DNA of 64,000 nucleotides from an uncultured Acidobacteriota bacterium (GTDB lineage Bacteria > Acidobacteriota > Terriglobia > Terriglobales > Acidobacteriaceae): assembly GCA_903832055.1 (NCBI GenBank), contig CAILAC010000013.1:310001-374000 (forward strand). Reading direction: 5' to 3'. Positions 18,421 through 28,571 of this stretch are shown here, piece after piece; positions within the stretch are counted from its first letter, which is position 1, and each line of letters begins with the position of its first letter. The notes below the pieces were generated by a model that was given only the letters and a program-made list of their open reading frames with translations, searched no databases and had not been told where the DNA came from. A program made the position numbers and the translations under genes.

Positions 18421-21069
18421 ATGCCGATCACCACACTCACCGACCTAGATACGCTCACTGCCCGCGTAAAGGCGGCGCAGCAGATCTATGCAACTTTTTC
18501 ACAGGCTCAGGTTGATTCCATCTTTCGCAGCGCCGCGCTGGCGGCCAGCAATGCCCGCATCCATCTCGCTCAGTTCGCATTCGAAGAAACGGGAATGGGC
18601 GTGGTCGAAGACAAGGTCATCAAAAACCACTTCGCCAGCGAATACATCTACAACAAATACAAAGATGAATTGACCTGCGGCGTGCTTGAGCAGGACGACA
18701 CGGCAGGCACCATCACTCTCGCCGAGCCCGTCGGCGTCATCTGCGGCATCGTGCCCATTACCAATCCAACTTCGACAACGATCTTCAAGGCTCTTATCAG
18801 TCTCAAAACACGCAATGGCATCGTCTTCAGCCCCCATCCACGCGCCAGCCGCTGCACTTCCGAGGCGGCCCGAATCGTCCTCGATGCTGCCGTTGCAGCC
18901 GGCGCTCCCGCTGACATCATCGGATGCATTGATGCCCCAACCATCGAACTCTCCAATGCCCTCATGCATCACAAAAACATTGACATGATCCTCGCCACCG
19001 GTGGCCCCGGCATGGTGCGTGCTGCCTATTCATCCGGCAAACCCGCCATTGGCGTGGGAGCAGGCAATACGCCCGTGGTTGTTGACGAAACTGCCGATCT
19101 CAAGCGAACTGTCGCCTCCATCCTGCTCTCCAAAACCTTTGACAACGGAATGATCTGTGCCTCAGAACAGGCCGTGATTGCCGTTGACGCCATCTATCCC
19201 GCTCTGCGCGAGCGCTTCGTTCAGCACGGTGGCTTCGTGCTCTCTGCTGAAGAGCTTGAATCCGTGCGCACCACCGTCTTTCACGATGGCGCACTCAACG
19301 CCGCCATCGTTGGACAATCCGCAGTAACCATCGCCACGCTCGCCAACGTAAGTGTCCCTGCTGATACAAAGGTCCTGCTCGGCGAGGTCGACAGTACAGA
19401 CACATCTGAACCCTTTGCGCATGAAAAGCTCTCTCCTGTTCTGGCCCTGTATCGCGCCCGCAACTTTGATCACGCACTCCAACTCGCTTCAGAACTGGTC
19501 GCCCTTGGCGGCTTCGGCCATACCTCTGTTTTGTGCACCGATCAGGATCGCAATCCCGATCGCGTCATCGCTTTCGGTCAACGCATGAAGACCGCCCGTA
19601 TACTCGTCAACAGCCCCTCATCCCACGGCGGCATCGGCGACCTGTACAACTTCAGCATCGCCCCCTCTCTCACTCTCGGCTGCGGCTCATGGGGTGGTAA
19701 TTCCGTATCAGAAAACGTGGGCCCAAAGCACCTGATCAATCGCAAAGTTGTGGCCAAACGTGCCGAGAACATGCTCTGGCACAAGGTTCCACGCTCTGTG
19801 TATTTCCGTCGCGGAGCAGTTGCAGAGGCGCTCAAGGAAGTAGAGGGCTTGAAGCGTGCTCTCGTCGTGACCGACGCATTTCTTTTCCGCAATGGCAACG
19901 CAGATTCCGTGATTCATTTGCTCAAGCAGCATGGCCTTGAAGTAGAAGTCTTCTACCAGGTTCAGGCTGACCCAACACTTGCCCAAATTCGTAAAGGCGT
20001 CGAAGTCGCCAACGCCTTTCAGCCCGATGTGATCGTAGCCTTCGGTGGCGGATCACCCATGGATGCAGCAAAGATTCTGTGGGTCATGTACGAGCACCCC
20101 GAGGTACTTTTTGAAGATCTCGCACTTCGCTTCATGGACATTCGCAAACGCATCTACCACTTTCCAAAGATGGGAATCAAAGCGCAACTCATCGCCATCC
20201 CAACCACATCCGGCACCGGCAGCGAAGTCACACCATTCGCTGTCGTAACCGATGAAGCAACCGGCATCAAATACCCCATCGCCGACTACGAACTCATGCC
20301 CACCATGGCCATCGTAGATGCCAACTTTGTCATGCATCTGCCTCGCTCACTCACCGCCGCCGGCGGCCTCGATGCCATCACACATGCCATTGAAACCTAC
20401 GTCTCCATCCTCGCCAACGAGTTCACCGACGGCCAGGCATTGCAGGCCCTTAGTCTGCTCAAGCAGTACCTTCCTGCCGCCTATGAAGAGGGTGCAGCCA
20501 ACCCGACCGCGCGCGAAAAAGTCCATTCTGCAGCCACCATCGCAGGCATAGCTTTTGCCAACAGTTTCCTTGGCGTCTGCCATTCACTCGCGCACAAAAT
20601 CGGCTCCGCTTTTCACATCCCGCACGGAATCGCAAACGCCATGCTCCTCGCCAATGTCATTCGCTACAACGCCAATGACAACCCCACCAAGCAGGCAGCG
20701 TTCTCCCAATACGATCGCCCAAAAGCCAAGTGCCGTTACGCTGAAATCGCAGATCGCCTCGCACTTCCCGGAGGCTCAAACGATGAAAAAGTAGCAAGTC
20801 TCGTCGCCTGGTTTGAATCTCTCAATCGCCAACTCGGCGTGCCCGCCTCAATTCGCGAATTCGGAATTCCAGAGGCGGATTTTCTCGCCCAAGTCGATTC
20901 AATTGCACTCGATGCCTTTGACGATCAATGCACCGGAGCCAATCCACGCTATCCACTCATCGACGAGCTAAAAGCCATCCTGCTCGACAGCTACTATGGC
21001 CGGCCGTTTGTGGAACTTCATGCGCGTCATCCACTGATGGAGCATCACCTCGCCGCTGCTTCCATATAG
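18421..21069 (+). CDS. adhE: Bifunctional acetaldehyde-CoA/alcohol dehydrogenase (AdhE)
   Basis: Converts acetyl-CoA to ethanol with two NADH. The N-terminal aldehyde dehydrogenase half (about 1-440) has the catalytic Cys in FDNGMICASEQAV and the cofactor region GVGAGNTPVVVDE. The C-terminal iron-alcohol dehydrogenase half (about 450-882) has AFGGGSPMDAAK, and iron ligands in ITHAIETYVS and HSLAHKIGSAFHIPHG. Length 882 is normal. An in-frame GTG nine nt earlier overlaps AAGGAG (18407-18412), so the ATG at 18421 (8-nt spacing) is the start. AdhE usually forms filaments called spirosomes. It is flanked by hypA and hypF, which ties fermentation to hydrogenase maturation. Confidence 0.97.
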   Translation: MPITTLTDLDTLTARVKAAQQIYATFSQAQVDSIFRSAALAASNARIHLAQFAFEETGMGVVEDKVIKNHFASEYIYNKYKDELTCGVLEQDDTAGTITLAEPVGVICGIVPITNPTSTTIFKALISLKTRNGIVFSPHPRASRCTSEAARIVLDAAVAAGAPADIIGCIDAPTIELSNALMHHKNIDMILATGGPGMVRAAYSSGKPAIGVGAGNTPVVVDETADLKRTVASILLSKTFDNGMICASEQAVIAVDAIYPALRERFVQHGGFVLSAEELESVRTTVFHDGALNAAIVGQSAVTIATLANVSVPADTKVLLGEVDSTDTSEPFAHEKLSPVLALYRARNFDHALQLASELVALGGFGHTSVLCTDQDRNPDRVIAFGQRMKTARILVNSPSSHGGIGDLYNFSIAPSLTLGCGSWGGNSVSENVGPKHLINRKVVAKRAENMLWHKVPRSVYFRRGAVAEALKEVEGLKRALVVTDAFLFRNGNADSVIHLLKQHGLEVEVFYQVQADPTLAQIRKGVEVANAFQPDVIVAFGGGSPMDAAKILWVMYEHPEVLFEDLALRFMDIRKRIYHFPKMGIKAQLIAIPTTSGTGSEVTPFAVVTDEATGIKYPIADYELMPTMAIVDANFVMHLPRSLTAAGGLDAITHAIETYVSILANEFTDGQALQALSLLKQYLPAAYEEGAANPTAREKVHSAATIAGIAFANSFLGVCHSLAHKIGSAFHIPHGIANAMLLANVIRYNANDNPTKQAAFSQYDRPKAKCRYAEIADRLALPGGSNDEKVASLVAWFESLNRQLGVPASIREFGIPEADFLAQVDSIALDAFDDQCTGANPRYPLIDELKAILLDSYYGRPFVELHARHPLMEHHLAAASI

Positions 21070-21096
21070 CACTTGCGATGACGAATCCATGTTCTA

Positions 21097-23460
21097 TCAT
21101 TTGCGCCCAAGCTTTGCTGCTGCGACGACGGCCTGTCCGTAACTGAGGCCGCCGTCGCCCGGGCTCACCCGCGATGGCAGATACACGTCAAATCCCGCAT
21201 CTCTCAACCTCACATTCAAGAGACGCATCAGCAGCTTGTTATGCGCCACTCCGCCACTCACGCACACCTGTTCAATTCCGCTACAACTGCGCGCATGCAA
21301 GGCAAGTTTGAAATAGCCAAGCGCAACAGCTTTGTGAAAGCGATAGCTCATCACCGACTCCTCTTCGCCTGCATCGATATCAGCCAGGAGGGCACGAAAC
21401 AAGGATGCGGGATCAAGTTGCCAGGGAGCCCCAACAACCACCTCGTTTGAATTCCAACAAGAAGCGCCGGGCACGACGGCAATTTCATAGTCCTGTCCAC
21501 CATCATTTGCAATGAACTCTTCGTCAATCAAAAGCGCACGACCTTCAAGTTCAATTGCAGCCTGTGCCTCGTACTCAACAGTTCTTCGTTGCAAAATCAG
21601 CGCCGCCGCTGCATCAAAAAGCCGGCCACAACTCGATGTAAGAGGACTGTTAATGCCGCGCGTAATCATCCGATGCAAGAGCTTTATCGAAGTATCATTG
21701 GAACCGAGCCGCTGCATCACACGAGGCGAAAACGCCTCATCACCCAACGCATCCATGAGATGACTGAACGCCATGCGCCACGGCTCTCGTATCGCCGCAT
21801 CTCCTCCAGGCATCGCCACATATTTCAAGTGACCAAAGCGGGTGAAGTCTGCATAATTGCAGAGCAGCACTTCCCCTCCCCACACGTGCCCATCGCTCCC
21901 AAATCCAGTACCATCAAGCGCGAGTCCAATGACCCTCTGCGTCAGATCGTGTTCAGCCATGCAGCCCGCAATGTGCGCATGATGGTGCTGCACTGCAACA
22001 CGCTGCAGACTCTGTCTTTGCGCCCATTGCGTCGACATGTACGCCGGATGAAGATCATGCGCGATTACCTCTGGCTCAATTTCAAATGTGTTCTTCAGAT
22101 GTGCCAGAGCCTCCTCAAAAAAGCTGATGCCTGAAAGATTTTCCAGGTCCCCGAGATGCTGGCTTTGATAAGCATTGCGTCCAGCGGCGAGACAAAATGT
22201 GCTCTTGAGATGGCCTCCCACTGCAAGCAACGGCGGCGCATCAAATGGCAGCCGCACCGGCAAAGGAACAAATCCGCGCGCACGACGCAATATCTGCGGC
22301 TTTCCCTCAACCACCTGCAAGACAGAGTCATCGCAACGCTGCAGAATCTCGCGATCGTGCATTACAAACGCATCAGCGATATCCTGCAACCGCTCAAATG
22401 CCTCATCGTTATCGATTGCAATCGGCTCATCGCTTAAGTTGGCGCTCGTCATCACCAAAGCCTTGAGCGCTCCACTGGCCAACAGCAAATGATGAAGTGG
22501 CGCATAGGGTAAAAACACACCCAACCAGGGAATCCCCGGCGCAACCGATTCAGCAATGAAGCTGAGTTCTCTTCGACGCAACAGCACAATCGGTCTTTCC
22601 ACCCGCGTCAGCAATCCCCGCTCTGCCTCGTCCATTTCACAAGCGCCGTCAACCGCCTCAGCCTCCTTCAGCATTACCGCCAGCGGCTTGCCAAAGCGAT
22701 GCTTGCGCTGGCGCAGTCTCTGCACCGCAGATTCATTGGTCGCATCCACCGCAAGATGAAATCCGCCTATGCCCTTAATCGCCAATATTTCGCCTCGAAG
22801 CAAGTGCCTTATCGCCTCATCCACTGGGACTTCCGCCTCAATCGGCGCGCCCGCAGTATCGACCATCCATATTCGGGGTCCACACACGCTGCATGCATTG
22901 GGCTGCGCATGAAAGCGACGATTCATCGGGTCGTCGTACTCTGCCTGACAAATTGCACACATCGGAAACTTTGCCATCGACGTCTGCGGCCTGTCATATG
23001 GAATGCTGCGCGTAATGGTGAAGCGGGGTCCGCAATTGGTGCAGTTGATAAAGGGATAGCGAAAGCGGCGATCCAGCGGATCAAGCATCTCGCGCACGCA
23101 ATCGTCGCAGGTCGCCGCATCCGCAGGTATTTGAGCTGAGACAGCCCCTCTGACCTCGCTATGCAAAATGCGGAACGTCCGATCCCCAGCACAAGGCAAC
23201 TCATCAACGACAATGTCTGAAATCAGAGCCAGCGGCGGCTTCTCTAAGGGCAATCGCCGCAGGAAAGATGCGACCGCTTGGATCTGCCCCTCAATCTCAA
23301 TCGTCACGCCGCCTGTATCGTTCACAATGCTTCCAGCAAGTCCCTCTTCGCCCGCCAGTCGATAGATATAGGGGCGAAAGCCAACCCCCTGTACCACACC
23401 ACCAACCTGAATTCGACGACGAATCTTCTCCTGCATACGATCAGTCTTCCGATCTCTCAT
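21097..23460 (-). CDS. hypF: Hydrogenase maturation carbamoyltransferase HypF
   Basis: Makes the cyanide ligands of the [NiFe] centre by transferring a carbamoyl group to HypE. Domain order is normal for 787 residues. The acylphosphatase domain has VVQGVGFRPYIYRLA. Two zinc-finger pairs follow: CDDC with CTNC, and CAIC with CSVC. The YrdC-like domain has IKGIGGFHLAVDATN and RLRQRKHRFGKP. The Kae1-like C-terminal domain has HHHAHIAGCMAEH and GLALDGTGFGSDG. It is convergent with adhE (27 nt) and divergent from hoxE. HypE, HypC and HypD are not in the window. Confidence 0.97.
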   Translation of the reverse strand: MRDRKTDRMQEKIRRRIQVGGVVQGVGFRPYIYRLAGEEGLAGSIVNDTGGVTIEIEGQIQAVASFLRRLPLEKPPLALISDIVVDELPCAGDRTFRILHSEVRGAVSAQIPADAATCDDCVREMLDPLDRRFRYPFINCTNCGPRFTITRSIPYDRPQTSMAKFPMCAICQAEYDDPMNRRFHAQPNACSVCGPRIWMVDTAGAPIEAEVPVDEAIRHLLRGEILAIKGIGGFHLAVDATNESAVQRLRQRKHRFGKPLAVMLKEAEAVDGACEMDEAERGLLTRVERPIVLLRRRELSFIAESVAPGIPWLGVFLPYAPLHHLLLASGALKALVMTSANLSDEPIAIDNDEAFERLQDIADAFVMHDREILQRCDDSVLQVVEGKPQILRRARGFVPLPVRLPFDAPPLLAVGGHLKSTFCLAAGRNAYQSQHLGDLENLSGISFFEEALAHLKNTFEIEPEVIAHDLHPAYMSTQWAQRQSLQRVAVQHHHAHIAGCMAEHDLTQRVIGLALDGTGFGSDGHVWGGEVLLCNYADFTRFGHLKYVAMPGGDAAIREPWRMAFSHLMDALGDEAFSPRVMQRLGSNDTSIKLLHRMITRGINSPLTSSCGRLFDAAAALILQRRTVEYEAQAAIELEGRALLIDEEFIANDGGQDYEIAVVPGASCWNSNEVVVGAPWQLDPASLFRALLADIDAGEEESVMSYRFHKAVALGYFKLALHARSCSGIEQVCVSGGVAHNKLLMRLLNVRLRDAGFDVYLPSRVSPGDGGLSYGQAVVAAAKLGRK

Positions 23461-23626
23461 CTCTGGCGAAACGATCTTTACGATGGAATTGCCATCAGCA
23501 ACTCATAACTCTAACAACTTACACGCGAAACACGATGTGACTTTGCGCCGGAATCCTCATCAACCATCTCGCTTGCTGGTTTTACGCCATGACATCTCTC
23601 ATTAAATGTGTCATTTACAGTTCAAC

Positions 23627-23669
23627 GTGACAGCCATCACCGACGTGTGTACTCTTGCAATCGTACAAA
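23627..23669 (+). promoter_or_regulatory. hox operon promoter: Crp/Fnr-type site plus -10
   Basis: GTGACAGCCATCAC at 23627-23640 is followed by TACAAA at 23664-23669. The start-to-start distance is 37 nt, exactly as at adhE. The predicted start of transcription near 23676 gives a leader of about 41 nt before the hoxE GTG. The -10 is a 4/6 match. Confidence 0.65.
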
Positions 23670-23716
23670 GGAATTGTCCGCTGTGGTTCAAACGGGCAGT
23701 CTTCGCAGGAGGAAAC

Positions 23717-24217
23717 GTGCAAGCATATTCCATGCCCCCGCTGCCATCCGATGACAAGCGCTGGCGCATCGTCAACGGGACCATGCGACGCCACGGCTAC
23801 AACCGTCACGCCCTGATTGAGACCCTCCACACCGTACAGTCATCGTTCGGCTATCTCGATGAGGGCGCAATTCGTTTCGTTGCCAAATCTCTCCGCGTTC
23901 CCCTGAGCCAGGCCTACGGCGTGGCAACTTTCTACCATCACTTCAGCCTCAAAGCCCCCAGCAAACACACCTGCACCGTTTGCATCGGCACAGCCTGCTA
24001 CATCAAGGGCGCTGACAAGCTCGTAGTGGCGGCTGAAAAGCAGCTCCATATCAAAGCCGGCAAGTCCACGCCAGATGGCAACATCGCGCTCATGACTGCT
24101 CGTTGCGTCGGTGCCTGCGGCCGTGCTCCCGTCATGCTTGCCGATGAAGAACTCGTTGGATTGATCGAGCCAGCCCAATTGCTGGAGCAGTTGGAAAGGT
24201 GGACAGTCAATGACTAG
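23717..24217 (+). CDS. hoxE: Bidirectional hydrogenase diaphorase subunit HoxE
   Basis: NuoE-like [2Fe-2S] protein of the diaphorase module. The cluster cysteines are in CTVCIGTACYIKG and TARCVGACGRAPV. The helical N-terminal half has LIETLHTVQSSFGYLDEGAI and YGVATFYHHF. A longer in-frame ATG at 23606 would put the start upstream of the predicted transcription start. The GTG at 23717 follows AGGAGG (23707-23712) at four nt and gives a normal 166-residue protein. It overlaps hoxF by 8 nt. Confidence 0.93.
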   Translation: MQAYSMPPLPSDDKRWRIVNGTMRRHGYNRHALIETLHTVQSSFGYLDEGAIRFVAKSLRVPLSQAYGVATFYHHFSLKAPSKHTCTVCIGTACYIKGADKLVVAAEKQLHIKAGKSTPDGNIALMTARCVGACGRAPVMLADEELVGLIEPAQLLEQLERWTVND

Positions 24218-25883
24218 CGAAGAACTCCTCCAGATTGCCGAAACCGTCCAGGCAGAGCACGCCAACTTCGACTATGAAGTCAACGTATGCATGGGCACCG
24301 GCTGCATGTCGCAGCACAGTGACAAGCTCAAAGCCACGCTCACCAAAGAGGCAACCGCCTCCGGCAAGCACTGCCACGTGCGTCAGACCGGTTGCATGGG
24401 CCTTTGCGCGGCCGGTCCTCTCGTTCTCGTCGATCCCAAAAATTCCGATAAAGACATCCTCTACGGCGGCGTTCACGAGGCCGATTCTTATGAATTAATC
24501 GCCAGTCTCGACGCCAAACCCGTCGAGCGCCTCCTCACCCGCCTCGAACACTACTTCGACGGCCAGCAGCACATTGTCCTCGAAAACTCCGGCCACATCG
24601 ATCCCGAAAAAATCGACGAATACATCGCCCGCGACGGCTATCAGGCGCTCGTCATGGCGCTCACTGAGATGGACCCACAATCGGTCATCGATCAGATTTC
24701 CAAAAGCGGACTCCGCGGACGCGGCGGCGGCGGTTATCCCACCGGCCTCAAGTGGGGCACAGTCGCCAAGGCAATCGGTCCGCAAAAGTACGTCATCTGC
24801 AACGGCGACGAGGGCGACCCCGGCGCATTCATGGACCGCAGCGTCCTAGAGAGCGACCCACAGCGCGTCATCGAGGGCATGACTATCGCCGCCTTCGCCG
24901 TCGGTGCCAGCAAAGGCTACGCCTACGTCCGCGCCGAATATCCGCTCGCCGTCAGCCGCCTCACCGCATCTCTTCGTGAGGCCCGCCGCCGCGGCTTCCT
25001 CGGCAACAACATCTGCGGAACCGCCTTCTCCTTCGACATCGAAATTCGCCTCGGAGCGGGCGCGTTTGTCTGCGGTGAAGAAACAGCCCTCATCGCCTCC
25101 ATCGAGGGTCTGCGGGGCCAGCCACGCCCCCGCCCGCCCTATCCTGCAATGTCCGGCCTATGGGGTTTACCCACGCTCATCAACAACGTCGAAACCTTCG
25201 CCAACATCGCCCCCATCATCCGCAAAGGCGCTGACTGGTACGCCGGCATCGGCACTGAAAAAAGCAAGGGAACCAAAGTCTTTGCCCTCACCGGCAAAAT
25301 CACCAACACTGGCCTCGTCGAAATTCCCATGGGCATGCCTCTCCGCCAGATCGTCTTCGGTATCGGCGGTGGCGTTCCTGACGGCCGCAAGTTCAAGGCC
25401 GTCCAGACCGGTGGCCCTTCCGGCGGCTGCATACCCGACGAGCACCTCGACCTGCCCGTCAGCTACGAGGCACTCACCAACGTTGGCTCCATGATGGGCT
25501 CCGGAGGCATGATCGTCATGGACGACACCTCCTGCATGGTCAACGTCGCTCGCTTCTTCATGGAGTTCTGCATGACCGAGTCCTGTGGCAAATGCATCCC
25601 CTGCCGCGCCGGTACAGCGCAGATGTTTGGAATCCTCAGCAAAATCTGCGACGGCAAAGCCTCCCATGCCGATCTCGACCTGCTCATCGACCTCTGCGAC
25701 GTCGTCAAGCACACCAGCCTCTGCGGCCTGGGCATGACCGCGCCAAACCCCGTCCTAAGCACGCTGCGCTACTTCAAACACGAGTATCTTGAACACATCG
25801 ATCACCAACACTGTCGCGCCGGCGTCTGCGCCTGCGGCACCAAAGATGCATCACAGCTCGCCGCAGCAGAGGTGACAGCATGA
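24210..25883 (+). CDS. hoxF: Bidirectional hydrogenase diaphorase subunit HoxF (NADH/FMN)
   Basis: NuoF-like subunit that exchanges electrons with NAD(H). It begins with a thioredoxin-like [2Fe-2S] domain ([24 protein letters not shown]). Next is the FMN/NADH domain with [15 protein letters not shown] and [14 protein letters not shown]. The [4Fe-4S] site is in [13 protein letters not shown] plus the distal Cys of TSLCGLG. A short C-terminal extension contains CRAGVCACG, which could hold an additional metal or cluster; in some homologues this region is longer and ferredoxin-like. Length 557. It overlaps hoxU by 4 nt (ATGA). Confidence 0.96.
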   Translation: MTSEELLQIAETVQAEHANFDYEVNVCMGTGCMSQHSDKLKATLTKEATASGKHCHVRQTGCMGLCAAGPLVLVDPKNSDKDILYGGVHEADSYELIASLDAKPVERLLTRLEHYFDGQQHIVLENSGHIDPEKIDEYIARDGYQALVMALTEMDPQSVIDQISKSGLRGRGGGGYPTGLKWGTVAKAIGPQKYVICNGDEGDPGAFMDRSVLESDPQRVIEGMTIAAFAVGASKGYAYVRAEYPLAVSRLTASLREARRRGFLGNNICGTAFSFDIEIRLGAGAFVCGEETALIASIEGLRGQPRPRPPYPAMSGLWGLPTLINNVETFANIAPIIRKGADWYAGIGTEKSKGTKVFALTGKITNTGLVEIPMGMPLRQIVFGIGGGVPDGRKFKAVQTGGPSGGCIPDEHLDLPVSYEALTNVGSMMGSGGMIVMDDTSCMVNVARFFMEFCMTESCGKCIPCRAGTAQMFGILSKICDGKASHADLDLLIDLCDVVKHTSLCGLGMTAPNPVLSTLRYFKHEYLEHIDHQHCRAGVCACGTKDASQLAAAEVTA

Positions 25884-26605
25884 GCGTTGCAACCGACGTA
25901 AAAACACTCGTCATCGACGGCATCAATGTAAGCGCTCGCGCCGACCAGACCATCCTTGAGGTCGCCCGCGAAAACAACATCAACATCCCCACCCTCTGTC
26001 ACCTCGACGGCCTCTCAGACGTCGGCGCGTGCCGCCTCTGCCTCGTCGAAGTCAAAGGCTCCCCAAAGCTCAACCCCTCCTGCGTTCTCAAAGTTGAAGA
26101 AGGCATGGAGGTCACCACCTCCTCCGATCGCCTCAAGCACTATCGCCAGACCATCCTTGAACTCCCCTTCGCCGAGCGCAACCACGTCTGCTCCGTCTGC
26201 GTCGCCAACGGCCATTGCGAACTCCAGTCCCTAGGCCAGTCCCAGGGCCTCACCCACGTCCGCATGCCCTACCGCAACCCCCAGCTTGAGGTTGACGCTT
26301 CTCACGAACGATTCGTCGTCGATCACAACCGCTGCATCCTCTGCACACGCTGCGTCCGAGTCTGCGGCGAAGTAGAAGGCGCACACGTCTGGGATGTTAT
26401 GGGCCGCGGCATCGACTCCATCGTCATCACCGACCTCTGCGACCCCTGGGGAGAATCCAGTTGCACCCGCTGCGGCAAATGCGTTCAGGTCTGCCCCACC
26501 GGCGCGCTCTTTGACAAGAGCAAAGTCGGCTCGCCTCACCCCAAATACCCTGAATTCCTCACCAACCTGCAAGTCATGCGCGAAGCGTCACGCGAGGGAC
26601 TATGA
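25880..26605 (+). CDS. hoxU: Bidirectional hydrogenase diaphorase subunit HoxU
   Basis: NuoG-N-terminal-like iron-sulfur protein of 241 residues. The [2Fe-2S] domain has [15 protein letters not shown]. The His/Cys [4Fe-4S] site is in [14 protein letters not shown] with the upstream KHYRQ histidine. Two ferredoxin-type clusters follow in [11 protein letters not shown] and [14 protein letters not shown]. It passes electrons between HoxF and the HoxY/HoxH hydrogenase. Coupled by 4-nt overlaps to both neighbours. Confidence 0.96.
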   Translation: MSVATDVKTLVIDGINVSARADQTILEVARENNINIPTLCHLDGLSDVGACRLCLVEVKGSPKLNPSCVLKVEEGMEVTTSSDRLKHYRQTILELPFAERNHVCSVCVANGHCELQSLGQSQGLTHVRMPYRNPQLEVDASHERFVVDHNRCILCTRCVRVCGEVEGAHVWDVMGRGIDSIVITDLCDPWGESSCTRCGKCVQVCPTGALFDKSKVGSPHPKYPEFLTNLQVMREASREGL

Positions 26606-27135
26606 GCAAAATCAAAGTCGCAACAGTCTGGCTCGACGGCTGCTCCGGTTGTCACATGTCGTTCCTCGACATGGACGAGCGCCTCATTGAACTCAGCAGC
26701 CAGATCGATCTCGTCTTCAGCCCCCTCGTCGACTTCAAAATCTACCCCGAAAACGTAGACCTCGCCCTCGTCGAAGGCGCAATCTCCAGCGTCGAAGACG
26801 AACACAAAATCAAAATGATCCGCAAGCGTACGAAATTCCTCATCGCCATGGGAGACTGCGCCGTCACCGCCAACGTCCCCGCCATGCGCAACCCCTTCGG
26901 CCCCGAACCAATCCTCGAGCGTGCCTACCATGAGAATGTCTCCACCGGCGCTCAGATTCCCTGCGTATTTGTCCCGGCATTGCTTGAAAAAGTCCGTCCG
27001 GTCCACGAATTTGTCCCAGTAGACCTGTTCCTCCCCGGCTGCCCTCCCTCAGCCGACACCTTCTACACCGTGCTCACTGACCTGCTCGCCGGTCGCACCC
27101 CTGACGTTGCAAGTCTCACCCGCTTTGGCGCTTAG
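26602..27135 (+). CDS. hoxY: [NiFe]-hydrogenase small subunit HoxY
   Basis: Small subunit of 177 residues with the proximal [4Fe-4S] cluster. The ligands are in [21 protein letters not shown] and [11 protein letters not shown]. It has no Tat signal and no C-terminal multi-cluster domain, as expected for a soluble group 3d enzyme. A 4-nt overlap links it to hoxU and it is 11 nt before hoxH. Confidence 0.96.
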   Translation: MSKIKVATVWLDGCSGCHMSFLDMDERLIELSSQIDLVFSPLVDFKIYPENVDLALVEGAISSVEDEHKIKMIRKRTKFLIAMGDCAVTANVPAMRNPFGPEPILERAYHENVSTGAQIPCVFVPALLEKVRPVHEFVPVDLFLPGCPPSADTFYTVLTDLLAGRTPDVASLTRFGA

Positions 27136-27146
27136 GAGAAAGTCTT

Positions 27147-28571
27147 ATGTCACAGACCATCACCATCGATCCAGTAACGCGCCTCGAAGGCCACGGCAAG
27201 ATCACCCTCAAAACCAATGACCAGGGCGAGGTTTCAGAGGCCTACTTCACCGTCACCCAGGTGCGCGGCTTTGAAAAATTCTCCCAGGGCCGCCCCTTCT
27301 ACGAGATGCCCGGCCTCATGGCCCGCATCTGCGGCATCTGCCCCGTCAGTCACCTCCTCGCCTCCGCCAAGGCCTGCGAAGCCATCATGTCCGTCACCAT
27401 TCCCCCCACCGCCGCCAAGCTGCGCAGCGCTTTGAACATGGCGCAGACCATCCAGTCCCACGCCCTCAGCTTCTTCTACCTCTCCTCCCCCGACCTGCTC
27501 CTCGGCATGGACGCTGACCCCGCCGACCGCAACATCTTCGGCGTCGTCAAGGTTGACCCCGAGCTCGGCCGCGCCGGCGTCGCCCTCCGCCGCTTCGGGC
27601 AGCACATCATCGAGCTCCTCGGCAAAAAGCGCATCCACCCCGGCTGGGTCGTCCCCGGCGGCGTCACTGAACCCCTCGACTCCGCCAAGCGCGACGAAAT
27701 CCTCGCCATGATTCCCGAGGCCTACGCCAACATCCGCCTCGCGCTCAACTGGTACAAGCGCATCGCCGACCGCTTCCGCGACGAAGCCGATCACTTCGCC
27801 AACTTCCCCGGAGCCTTCCTCGGCATGGTCGGCGAAGACAACGGGCTCGAATTCACCGACGGCAAGCTCCGCCTCATCGACGCCACCGGCAAAATCCTCG
27901 TCGACAAGCTCGAAGCAGCCCAGTTCGATGACCACTTCGGCGAAGCCGTCGAACCCTACTCCTACATGAAGTTCCCCTATTACAAGCCCCTCGGCTACCC
28001 CGATGGCTCCTACCGCGTCGGCCCTCTCGCCCGCCTCAACATCGCTACCCACGCCGGCACGCCCCTCGCCGACATTGAAGTCAAGGAATTCAAGCAGCTC
28101 GCCAACGGCCCCGTCCTCGGCTCCTTCTACTTCCACCACGCCCGCCTCATTGACATCCTCTACGGCATTGAATTCATCGAACGCATCTTCTCCGACCCCA
28201 CCATCCTCGACACCCACGTCCGCGCCACCGCCGGCGTCAACCGCCTCGAAGGATCAGGCGTCGCAGAGGCCCCGCGCGGCACACTCATGCACCACTACAA
28301 AGTTGACGAAAACGGCCAGATGCTCTGGGCCAACCTCGTCATCGCCACCGGCCAGAACAACAACGCCATGAACCGCGGCGTCCTCCAGACCGCGCAACGC
28401 TACGTCAAAGGCGACAAACTCGCCGATGGCATGCTCAATCGCGTCGAAGCCGTCATTCGCACCTTTGACCCCTGCCTCAGTTGCTCCACCCACGCCTTCG
28501 GCCAGATGCCTCTCGAAATCAAACTCGTCGCTCCCGATGGCTCCACCCTCGACACCATCCGTCGCGGCTGA
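27147..28571 (+). CDS. hoxH: [NiFe]-hydrogenase large catalytic subunit HoxH
   Basis: Holds the NiFe active site. The L1 motif RICGICPVSH gives Cys62 and Cys65. The L2 motif DPCLSCSTH gives Cys443 and Cys446, with cleavage expected after His449, leaving a 25-residue C-terminal peptide. The N-terminus TIDPVTRLEGHGKI is typical. AGGAGA precedes the ATG by 7 nt. The residues and the HoxEFU partners place it in the bidirectional NAD(P)-linked group 3d. The last A of its stop codon is the first base of the hoxW ATG. Confidence 0.97.
   Translation: MSQTITIDPVTRLEGHGKITLKTNDQGEVSEAYFTVTQVRGFEKFSQGRPFYEMPGLMARICGICPVSHLLASAKACEAIMSVTIPPTAAKLRSALNMAQTIQSHALSFFYLSSPDLLLGMDADPADRNIFGVVKVDPELGRAGVALRRFGQHIIELLGKKRIHPGWVVPGGVTEPLDSAKRDEILAMIPEAYANIRLALNWYKRIADRFRDEADHFANFPGAFLGMVGEDNGLEFTDGKLRLIDATGKILVDKLEAAQFDDHFGEAVEPYSYMKFPYYKPLGYPDGSYRVGPLARLNIATHAGTPLADIEVKEFKQLANGPVLGSFYFHHARLIDILYGIEFIERIFSDPTILDTHVRATAGVNRLEGSGVAEAPRGTLMHHYKVDENGQMLWANLVIATGQNNNAMNRGVLQTAQRYVKGDKLADGMLNRVEAVIRTFDPCLSCSTHAFGQMPLEIKLVAPDGSTLDTIRRG

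Noticed and set aside
18229-23640. Rex (NADH-sensing repressor) sites
   Set aside because: Rex sites also have GTGA-N6-TCAC, and the target genes would fit, but the flanking TT and AA of Rex consensus sites are missing and the 37-nt spacing upstream of the -10 suits an activator. Not excluded completely.
23606-23716. Longer N-terminus of HoxE from the ATG at 23606
   Set aside because: It would begin upstream of the predicted promoter and the extra 37 residues do not resemble HoxE; the GTG at 23717 has AGGAGG.
27234-28217. Long minus-strand frame (327 aa) opposite hoxH
   Set aside because: Low-complexity Gly/Val/Asp/Glu-rich translation antisense to a clear hoxH; it is a by-product of high third-position GC.
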